This document shows positions 1 to 4,748 of a stretch of DNA of 5,030 nt, piece after piece. Location of the stretch: the NCBI GenBank assembly GCA_937874815.1, contig CALNBW010000007.1, forward strand, positions 1-5,030. The letters run 5' to 3'. Source of the stretch: an uncultured Bacillota bacterium. GTDB taxonomy: Bacteria; Bacillota; UBA994; UBA5500. Every line of letters starts with the position of its first letter. Positions within the stretch are counted from its first letter, which is position 1. A program made the position numbers and the translations under genes. The notes beneath the pieces are model-generated. The model had not been told where the DNA came from. It was given only the letters and a program-made list of their open reading frames with translations, and did not search any database.

Positions 1-244
1 GTTTGTGCGACCGGGCGAAGCGATGCTGGTGGTTGCCGACGCTAAACGCAGGCAAATCTTAGAAACAGCAATAAGCAATGTGGTAGGACTCTTTCATTCC
101 GACTTGGAAATAGTTTTCTACCGTTTTGACGAGGTGGCCTGCCGCTTCCTATCCGTTTGGTTGTGGCTGTTGGCACGTGGCTTGTTACCAGGTAGATTCG
201 CTGAATCTTTAGCGAAGCGAATTTGGGATAGAGTGAGCAGATAG
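1..244 (+). CDS. 3' end of a probable DUF3189-like protein (partial)
   Basis: The reading frame is open from base 2 and ends at TAG 242-244, giving about 80 residues of a C-terminus; the true start lies before the window. I do not recognise it with certainty. Laid next to the complete DUF3189 protein encoded just downstream, it matches in layout: a short G-E-x(2)-L-x-V-like strand corresponds to the GNEVYTL segment, then comes a KRR/HRR pair, an amphipathic helix, and a hydrophobic strand (DLEIVFYRF against EYRLVNCLP). After that come a Leu-rich stretch and a GR segment (LLPGRF against WLGRPL). The conserved RLGGFxSR motif is missing and the C-terminal tail is shorter, so if related it is a diverged paralogue. 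Tandem DUF3189 genes are known in Clostridia. Its stop codon abuts the G-rich ribosome-binding site of the next gene, so the two are probably co-transcribed. The function is unknown. The coding call is fairly secure; the family is an inference from visual alignment. Confidence 0.5.
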   Translation, partial: FVRPGEAMLVVADAKRRQILETAISNVVGLFHSDLEIVFYRFDEVACRFLSVWLWLLARGLLPGRFAESLAKRIWDRVSR

Positions 245-248
245 GGGG
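243..248 (+). promoter_or_regulatory. Ribosome-binding site supporting the CTG start at 256
   Basis: AGGGGG lies 7 bases before CTG 256 and partly overlaps the stop codon (242-244) of the upstream gene. No in-frame ATG, GTG or TTG lies between the upstream in-frame stop (229-231) and ATG 385. This site, with the conserved residues encoded right after it, decides for the CTG start. Confidence 0.6.
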
Positions 249-255
249 CCGTGTT

Positions 256-747
256 CTGAAAATCATTTATTTCTGTTGGGGCGGCGCTCACTCTTCGGTC
301 ACTGCCGCTGCCATTCACCTAGGGAGTCTGCCTAGCGAGCGCAATGCTACCCCCGCTGAGATTCGAGTTATCTCCCGCTTCGATATGGCTACTAACGCCG
401 ATTTTGGTAGGCCATTTTTCATGGGCGTGGATGATGACGGCAATGAGGTATATACTCTGGCGCTTGGCGGTGGGCACCGGCGCTTGAAGTATGCTGTAGA
501 TGCTGCCTTGCGATTAGCAGAGGTGCCTAGGGCTGAATATCGCCTGGTGAATTGCTTGCCCTGTGTCAATCTGGCTACTCGGCTGGGTGGTTTCTCTTCC
601 CGCAGCCTCGGCGCAGTCTGGCTAGGACGGCCCCTTGTCGCTTGGGGAGTAGCACGCAGCTACCAGAATTATGTGCGACTGGTGCAGAAGGTTCGCAGTT
701 CCCAGACTCAAGATTCCGCTTTTCTTGACTGGTCACTGCCCTTGTAG
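256..747 (+). CDS. DUF3189 family protein, probable CTG start
   Basis: A complete small protein of about 163 residues if started at CTG 256. It shows the DUF3189 signature: an N-terminal KIIYFCWGGAHSSVTAAAIH (residues 2-21), LGSLP (22-26), FD (42-43), then FFMGVDDDGNEVYTL (54-68). The C-terminal half has RLGGFSSRSLG (109-119), a GRP (124-126) and a final RSYxxYVRLV helix. The family is known as small soluble proteins of unknown function, found mainly in spore-forming Clostridia; no catalytic role is established. The first ATG is at 385, but starting there would remove 43 residues including the most conserved block. CTG 256 stands where family members normally begin MKIIY, the frame is open upstream only to a TAG at 229-231, and a G-run (243-248) lies 7 bases before it. 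No signal peptide or membrane segment is visible. The gene sits 11 bases after the partial gene upstream and about 100 bases before the DUF512 gene. Confidence 0.85.
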   Translation: MKIIYFCWGGAHSSVTAAAIHLGSLPSERNATPAEIRVISRFDMATNADFGRPFFMGVDDDGNEVYTLALGGGHRRLKYAVDAALRLAEVPRAEYRLVNCLPCVNLATRLGGFSSRSLGAVWLGRPLVAWGVARSYQNYVRLVQKVRSSQTQDSAFLDWSLPL

Positions 748-752
748 GATAA

Positions 753-780
753 TTGATGTGGTCGTCCTCGTATGTATGAT
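753..780 (+). promoter_or_regulatory. Possible sigma-A-type promoter before the DUF512 gene
   Basis: TTGATG (753-758) and TATGAT (775-780) are separated by 16 bases. The first matches 4 of 6 bases of the TTGACA -35 consensus, the second 5 of 6 of the TATAAT -10 consensus. Transcription would begin around 787, just before the hairpin at 797-822. The pair lies immediately after the DUF3189 stop codon, in a non-coding gap. Such matches arise easily by chance, so this is tentative. Confidence 0.35.
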
Positions 781-796
781 AATCATTGCGACGATT

Positions 797-822
797 GCCA
801 GTCGAGCAGCCGCTCGACTGGC
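797..822 (+). terminator. Perfect 11-bp hairpin in the leader of the DUF512 gene (terminator, attenuator or 5' stabiliser)
   Basis: The arms GCCAGTCGAGC (797-807) and GCTCGACTGGC (812-822) pair perfectly across the four-base loop AGCC. The stem is GC-rich and should be very stable in RNA. What follows is TCTTGATT, not a clean run of T, so it is a poor classical intrinsic terminator. It lies about 30 bases before the proposed TTG start at 852 and outside the coding region under that start. It could end or attenuate the DUF3189 transcript, mark a processing site, or protect the 5' end of an mRNA started at the promoter candidate just upstream. The hairpin is directly visible; its role is not. 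Confidence 0.55.
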
Positions 823-839
823 TCTTGATTATGGGGGCA

Positions 840-847
840 GGGAGGGG
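840..847 (+). promoter_or_regulatory. Ribosome-binding site deciding the DUF512 gene start
   Basis: GGGAGGGG contains GGAGG at 841-845, six bases before TTG 852. No comparable purine run precedes TTG 786 or ATG 831. The site therefore favours the shorter protein. Confidence 0.6.
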
Positions 848-851
848 ACAA

Positions 852-2177
852 TTGCTGGTGGCTTATCCAAGAATTCTCCAGGTAGTTCCGGGATCAATCG
901 CGGCGGACATTGGCATCAAACCGGGATTTTCCTTAGTGGCTGTGAATGGCCAGACAATAGTTGATATCCTAGATTATAGATGGGCCCTTGCCAGTGAACG
1001 GCTTAGCCTAACTCTACTCGATGATACTAAGGCCTCATGGGAAGTCGACATAGATAAGGAGTACGGGGAGGATATCGGATTAGTGTTTGAGCATCCGACA
1101 ATAGCCCCGTTGCACAACTGTAAGAATAACTGCCTTTTTTGCTTCGTGGCCCAGCTGCCGCCGGGTGTGCGCAATACCCTTTGTGTGAAAGATGACGATT
1201 ATAGGTTATCTTCTTTGCACGGCAGTTTTGTTACCCTGACAAACCTATCAGAGAATGATTGGCAGCGCTTGCTGACCATGCGGCCCAGCCCACTTTATGT
1301 ATCTGTGCATACAACTAGTGGTTCTCTACGCGCGCAGATGATGCGCAACCCTAAGGCAGGGCAAATCATGGAACAACTGCGTCTCCTGGCCGAACATCAC
1401 ATAGAGATTCACTGCCAAATAGTGCTAGTCCCAGGGGTAAACGATGGCGCAGAGCTTGAACGGACTATTAGGGACTTACGGTCCCTATGGCCAGCAGTAC
1501 AGTCGGTAGCTGTCGTTCCCGTTGGCCTAACGGCGCACCGCGATCAGCTGCCGCTACTGCGAAAGACAACGCAGTCCGAGGCCCGGGCCGTGGTCAACGA
1601 GCTATTACCTTTGGCGCGCCAGGCCCAGCGCGAGCTGGGGGTATCCTTTGTCTATTTGGCAGACGAGTTCTTCCTGCTTGCTGGTAGCCGGGTGCCTGCA
1701 CGCCGTTATTATGATGACTTCCCCCAGATTGAAAATGGCATTGGCCTCACGCGCCATCTGCTTGACGAGCTAAAACCAGGTCTCAGACGCCTGCCTAAGC
1801 GTCTGTCTAGCCCACGGCGGGTAATCTGGGTAACCGGGAGCTTAGCCGCCCCTATGCTACAGATGGTGGCCTGGCAGCTGAACAGCATCGAGGGGCTCTG
1901 GGTGGATGTTTGCGCCGTGCCTAATCGTTTCTTTGGTGAATCGGTGACTGTAACTGGTCTGCTTACCGGGCAAGATATTTTAACGGCTTTACAGACAATA
2001 GATGCACACGGGGCGCAAATTCTCATTCCAGAAGTCACACTACGTGCGGCAGAAAGAGATTTTTTGGACGGGATGACTTTTACTGACCTGCAGCAAGCTT
2101 GGCCCCAGGCAACCATGATTGCTACGCCAGTGGAGGGACAGGCTCTCATCACTTATACTCTAGGAGGGGAGGCATAG
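852..2177 (+). CDS. PDZ / radical-SAM / DUF512 domain protein
   Basis: A protein of 441 residues from TTG 852. In order it shows an N-terminal PDZ-like segment (PGSIAADIGIKPG and AVNGQ, about residues 13-34) and the cysteine motif CKNNCLFC (CX3CX2C; Cys 90, 94, 97), as expected for a 4Fe-4S cluster. Next come the family blocks QLPPG, VKDDDYRLS, HGSFVTLTNL and PLYVSVH (about 101-153), VPGVNDGAELERTIRDL (about 193-209), VAVVPVGLT and LADEFFLLAG (about 269-278). The C-terminal DUF512 region has GSLAAPML and RFFGESVTVTGLLTG. Length and architecture fit the family, which is annotated as a radical-SAM-related Fe-S oxidoreductase of unknown substrate. The start is chosen because GGGAGGGG (840-847) precedes TTG 852 at good spacing and the PDZ domain begins shortly after. 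Earlier in-frame starts (TTG 786, ATG 831) lack a ribosome-binding site, and 786 would put the hairpin at 797-822 inside the gene. CTG 855 or GTG 858 are close alternatives. der follows after 3 bases, so the two are surely co-translated. Confidence 0.93.
   Translation: MLVAYPRILQVVPGSIAADIGIKPGFSLVAVNGQTIVDILDYRWALASERLSLTLLDDTKASWEVDIDKEYGEDIGLVFEHPTIAPLHNCKNNCLFCFVAQLPPGVRNTLCVKDDDYRLSSLHGSFVTLTNLSENDWQRLLTMRPSPLYVSVHTTSGSLRAQMMRNPKAGQIMEQLRLLAEHHIEIHCQIVLVPGVNDGAELERTIRDLRSLWPAVQSVAVVPVGLTAHRDQLPLLRKTTQSEARAVVNELLPLARQAQRELGVSFVYLADEFFLLAGSRVPARRYYDDFPQIENGIGLTRHLLDELKPGLRRLPKRLSSPRRVIWVTGSLAAPMLQMVAWQLNSIEGLWVDVCAVPNRFFGESVTVTGLLTGQDILTALQTIDAHGAQILIPEVTLRAAERDFLDGMTFTDLQQAWPQATMIATPVEGQALITYTLGGEA
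2162..2172 (+). promoter_or_regulatory. Strong ribosome-binding site of der
   Basis: AGGAGGGGAGG lies inside the last codons of the DUF512 gene, ending 8 bases before ATG 2181. It holds two overlapping anti-16S matches (AGGAGG and GGGAGG), which suggests efficient, coupled translation of Der. Confidence 0.8.
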
Positions 2178-2180
2178 ACC

Positions 2181-3557
2181 ATGTCAATTGTGGCTGTGGT
2201 TGGACGGCCCAATGTGGGCAAATCTACTCTGTTTAACTATCTAGTCGGTAGGCGTTTGGCTATTGTAGAGGATATGCCGGGGGTAACTCGTGACCGACTC
2301 TACGCCGATGTGCATTGGCTAAATCATGAGTTTACGCTTGTGGACACGGGTGGCTTCGAAATGAACGCTACGGATGAAATGACTAACTACACCCGTAAAC
2401 AGGCCGAAGTTGCCATTCGTGAGGCTGACCTCATTCTACTGGTAGTTGATGGGCGGCAAGGTCTCACTGCCCTAGACGAAGACGTAGTGCAGGTGTTACG
2501 TGGTACTAAGAAACCTCTGATCCTAGCGGTTAACAAAATTGATCACCCTAACTTGGAGGCCCACGCCGCTGAATTTTATCAGCTGGGTCTACCCCATATG
2601 CTTAGTGTTTCAGCGGCTAATGGGTTGGGCATCGGCGATCTTTTAGATTTAATTGTGCAGCTATTGCCAGCACAAGAAAGGCCGGAGGAAACTGATGAAT
2701 TGACCCGGGTGGCCGTTATCGGCAAGCCCAACACCGGTAAGTCATCTTTAGTGAACGCGTTGTTAGGACAGGAACGCGTCATCGTCAGTGATATCCCTGG
2801 CACTACCCGCGATGCGGTGGATACTCCCCTCATGGTCGATGGCGAAAACTATGTGCTCATTGATACGGCTGGGCTGCGGCGTCGGAGTAAAGTAGAAGAG
2901 GAAATCGAGCGCTATAGCGGCCTGCGGTCATTACGCGCCATTGAACGAGCTGATATCGTTTTGATGGTGATCGATGCTACTGAAGGAGTTACAGAGCAGG
3001 ACAAGAGAATAGTTGGTTTCGCTCATAACCATGGAAAAGGGATCATTCTGGTAGTAAACAAATGGGACCTTATTGAAAAAGACGACAGAACGGTCAATCG
3101 TTTCACGGAAGAAATCAAGAGTGAACTCGTTTTTACCAGCTATGCGCCCATCATTTTTGCTTCTGCCAAGACAGGTCAGCGAGTACACCGTATTTTTGAG
3201 CTGGTGAAGCAAGTTAATGAACAGAGGCATTTGCGTATCGCTACCAACGCACTTAATGAGCTAATCCAGCAAGCAACTATTGTTACACCCACGCCTACCG
3301 ACAAGGGCAAAAGGCTGCGTATCTATTATGCAACGCAATCGGATATTAAGCCGCCCACCTTTGTATTTTTTGTGAACGACCCAGAGCTACTACATTTCTC
3401 TTACCAACGCTTCTTGGAGAACACGTTACGCAGAGCCATGGGTTTCGTTGGTACGCCTATTCGTTTTTACATACGTAAGAGAAGTGAGGATTGCTACGAA
3501 AGCAGCTGTTATTGGCGCGGGCAGCTGGGGAACGGCATTGGCCGCGCGTGTTCTTAG
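2181..3557 (+). CDS. der: Ribosome biogenesis GTPase Der (EngA)
   Basis: Der is an essential double-domain GTPase that assists maturation of the 50S ribosomal subunit in the cytoplasm. The first G domain shows GRPNVGKST (residues 8-16), the TR of G2 (36-37), DTGG (55-58), NKID (118-121) and SAA (144-146). The second shows GKPNTGKSS (181-189), TTR (208-210), DTAG (228-231), NKWD (293-296) and SAK (328-330). A C-terminal KH-like domain runs from about 350 to GTPIRFYIRKR (424-434). The P-loop of domain two has Lys and Thr where GRPNVGKS is usual; the nucleotide-binding Gly and Lys are kept. ATG 2181 has a strong ribosome-binding site. The 458-residue product is about 20 residues longer than usual: after IRKR it continues SEDCYESSCYW to a stop at 3555-3557, while gpsA is already being read in another frame. 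The tail resembles accidental read-through (see findings). Confidence 0.97.
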   Translation: MSIVAVVGRPNVGKSTLFNYLVGRRLAIVEDMPGVTRDRLYADVHWLNHEFTLVDTGGFEMNATDEMTNYTRKQAEVAIREADLILLVVDGRQGLTALDEDVVQVLRGTKKPLILAVNKIDHPNLEAHAAEFYQLGLPHMLSVSAANGLGIGDLLDLIVQLLPAQERPEETDELTRVAVIGKPNTGKSSLVNALLGQERVIVSDIPGTTRDAVDTPLMVDGENYVLIDTAGLRRRSKVEEEIERYSGLRSLRAIERADIVLMVIDATEGVTEQDKRIVGFAHNHGKGIILVVNKWDLIEKDDRTVNRFTEEIKSELVFTSYAPIIFASAKTGQRVHRIFELVKQVNEQRHLRIATNALNELIQQATIVTPTPTDKGKRLRIYYATQSDIKPPTFVFFVNDPELLHFSYQRFLENTLRRAMGFVGTPIRFYIRKRSEDCYESSCYWRGQLGNGIGRACS

Positions 3558-4515
3558 CTGTAATTTTGACACTGTGACAATTTGGAGCCGCCGGGAAGAG
3601 TTGGCGCAAGCCATTAATCAGGAGCGCATGAACAGTAGTTACTTACCCGGGATAGAAATCCCGCAAAATGTAGTTGCTACATCCTCTTTGCTAGAGGCCA
3701 CTACCGGACAGGATCTATTAGTCTGTGCAATTCCCTCTGCCCATCTGCGCGAGGTATTACAGCAAATGGCACCCCTGCTAACTGAACCAGTGGATATCGT
3801 AAATACTGCTAAGGGCTTTGAACCTAACACTCTCCAGCGGCTTTCAGAAGTTATTAAGGAAGAGATTGGTGATAAGGCCCGGGCGATAGCAGTTTTGTCT
3901 GGGCCTAACCATGCTGAAGAAGTTGGCCTTGATATGCCCGCAGCCAGTGTGATCAGTAGTGTTGATCCGGAGGCAGCCATGCGCTTGCAGGATGCCTTTT
4001 TCACGCCCAATTTTCGCGTCTATACAAATCATGATCTAGTCGGCGTTGAGCTGGGCGGCGCCTTGAAAAATATTATTGCCTTGGCTGCAGGTGTAGCTGA
4101 CGGCATGGGCTTTGGCGATAATACTAAGGCGATGCTGATCACGCGAGGATTAGGAGAAATGGTACGCCTAGGGGTCTGCTTGGGGGCCGATCCACGTACG
4201 TTTGCTGGCCTTTCTGGAATAGGCGATCTGATTGCCACCTGTACTAGCAAGCATAGCCGTAACTGGAATGCTGGGCATAAAATCGGTCTGGGGCAGAAAC
4301 TGCGGGAAGTGGCTGGAGGCACCCATATGGTGATTGAAGGGGCTTTTGCCACTCAGGCCACTTATAAAATATCTAATCGTTTAGGGGTAGAGATGCCACT
4401 TACTGAGGCCCTCTACCGAGTGTTATTCCTGGAACAAGATCCGCGTACGACACTGGTAGAGATGATGAATAGGGTTAGGAAACACGAATATGAGGACTTA
4501 GGTTTCGCAGAGTAG
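3484..4515 (+). CDS. gpsA: NAD(P)-dependent glycerol-3-phosphate dehydrogenase
   Basis: GpsA reduces dihydroxyacetone phosphate to sn-glycerol-3-phosphate in the cytoplasm, supplying the backbone of membrane phospholipids. From GTG 3484 the protein has 343 residues, normal for the family. The N-terminal Rossmann fold shows AVIGAGSWGTALA (8-20), and NTAKGFE (107-113) and SGPNHAEEV (139-147) follow. The C-terminal helical domain carries ELGGALKN with the probable catalytic Lys195, then GFGDNTKA (209-216), AGLSGIGDL (241-249), TCTSKHSRN (252-260) and VIEGA (283-287). SGPNHAEE and VIEGA are mild variants of the usual SGPSFAEE and VVEGV. GTG 3484 is chosen because it places the GxGxxG motif near residue 11 as usual. 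TTG 3448 is also in frame but has no clear ribosome-binding site. The site before GTG 3484 (AAGAGAA) is weak, so translation may be coupled to der, which overlaps by 74 bases. In many Clostridia plsY lies between der and gpsA; here there is no room for it. An intrinsic terminator begins 22 bases after the stop. Confidence 0.96.
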   Translation: MRIATKAAVIGAGSWGTALAARVLSCNFDTVTIWSRREELAQAINQERMNSSYLPGIEIPQNVVATSSLLEATTGQDLLVCAIPSAHLREVLQQMAPLLTEPVDIVNTAKGFEPNTLQRLSEVIKEEIGDKARAIAVLSGPNHAEEVGLDMPAASVISSVDPEAAMRLQDAFFTPNFRVYTNHDLVGVELGGALKNIIALAAGVADGMGFGDNTKAMLITRGLGEMVRLGVCLGADPRTFAGLSGIGDLIATCTSKHSRNWNAGHKIGLGQKLREVAGGTHMVIEGAFATQATYKISNRLGVEMPLTEALYRVLFLEQDPRTTLVEMMNRVRKHEYEDLGFAE

Positions 4516-4536
4516 ATACAAACAGGTTAGATTCGC

Positions 4537-4564
4537 AGCACTCCACTTCGGTGGGGTGCTTTTT
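4537..4564 (+). terminator. Intrinsic terminator after gpsA
   Basis: AGCACTCCAC (4537-4546) pairs with GTGGGGTGCT (4551-4560), 10 pairs including one G-U, across a TTCG loop closed by C-G, a very stable tetraloop. A T-run at 4560-4564 follows, then C and GTT. This is a textbook Rho-independent terminator and separates the der-gpsA unit from spoIVA. Confidence 0.93.
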
Positions 4565-4591
4565 CGTTATCTTGGCCGCTTTAGATATGTT

Positions 4592-4616
4592 AACAGGCAT
4601 ATCGTTTGCCTGTTTT
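4592..4616 (+). repeat. Inverted repeat followed by T-run, possible second terminator or operator
   Basis: AACAGGCA (4592-4599) pairs perfectly with TGCCTGTT (4607-4614) across a 7-base loop, and T continues through 4616. It lies 28 bases after the main gpsA terminator, so it may be a backup terminator. It also overlaps the -35 element and spacer of the proposed sigma-E promoter, so it could instead be a protein-binding site. A second inverted repeat, GATATG (4584-4589) with CATATC (4598-4603), shares bases 4598-4599 and the loop, so the two RNA stems exclude each other. Confidence 0.45.
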
Positions 4617-4624
4617 CATATATA
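4597..4624 (+). promoter_or_regulatory. Candidate sigma-E promoter for spoIVA
   Basis: GCATATC (4597-4603) matches 6 of 7 bases of the Bacillus sigma-E -35 consensus (K-M-ATATT). After 13 bases, CATATATA (4617-4624) resembles the -10 consensus CATACAnT, differing at the final base and with the allowed T for C. spoIVA is transcribed by mother-cell sigma-E in Bacillus subtilis. This element lies about 125 bases before the TTG start, giving a leader of roughly 115-120 bases. The AT-rich -10 is also a perfect 10-base palindrome (4617-4626), so part of the match may be low-complexity chance. Confidence 0.5.
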
Positions 4625-4668
4625 TGTACTAGCCAAGCTGTGCCCCGGGTTTTATGAAACAAGCTAGC

Positions 4669-4686
4669 TTTTCTAAGCTAAGAAAA
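4669..4686. repeat. 18-base near-palindrome in the spoIVA leader
   Basis: TTTTCT (4669-4674) and AGAAAA (4681-4686) flank a segment centred on AGCT (4676-4679), with only the A at 4675 and 4680 breaking the symmetry. An alternative stem, TAGCTT (4665-4670) with AAGCTA (4675-4680), uses the same bases. It may be a regulator site or an RNA fold; no known consensus is recognised. Confidence 0.35.
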
Positions 4687-4687
4687 A

Positions 4688-4717
4688 TCGAGTGGAAATG
4701 CCGGGCGGCTCGAGTGG
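4688..4717. repeat. Direct repeat TCGAGTGG, two copies 22 bases apart
   Basis: TCGAGTGG occurs at 4688-4695 and again at 4710-4717. The 22-base period is close to two turns of B-DNA, which would place both copies on the same face of the helix. They sit between the candidate promoter and the spoIVA ribosome-binding site, that is, within the transcribed leader. With only two copies, chance cannot be excluded. Confidence 0.35.
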
Positions 4718-4733
4718 GCGTCTCAGGCAGAAA

Positions 4734-4742
4734 GGGAGGGAG
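4734..4742 (+). promoter_or_regulatory. Ribosome-binding site deciding the spoIVA TTG start
   Basis: GGGAGGGAG ends 6 bases before TTG 4749. The first residues read from that TTG are MEKFDLLQDIAKRT, the typical SpoIVA N-terminus, so the non-ATG start is well supported. Confidence 0.8.
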
Positions 4743-4748
4743 AAACCT

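Noticed and set aside
196..222. Inverted repeat ATTCGCT / AGCGAAT.
   Set aside because: It is seven pairs with a 13-base loop inside coding sequence and no T-run follows; it is most likely chance.
671..964. A 97-codon + strand frame spanning the DUF3189 end and the DUF512 start.
   Set aside because: It overlaps two genes with clear family motifs, crosses the hairpin, and lacks a supporting ribosome-binding site.
1709..2152. A 147-codon open frame on the - strand.
   Set aside because: It lies wholly inside the well-supported DUF512 gene, has no recognisable domain and is Ser/Arg/Cys-rich, as expected of a shadow frame.
3639..4010. A 123-codon open frame on the - strand.
   Set aside because: It is antisense to the conserved core of gpsA and has no recognisable features.
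4641..4748. Possible riboswitch in the spoIVA leader.
   Set aside because: I searched by eye for conserved riboswitch cores and T-box motifs and found none; only short repeats are present.
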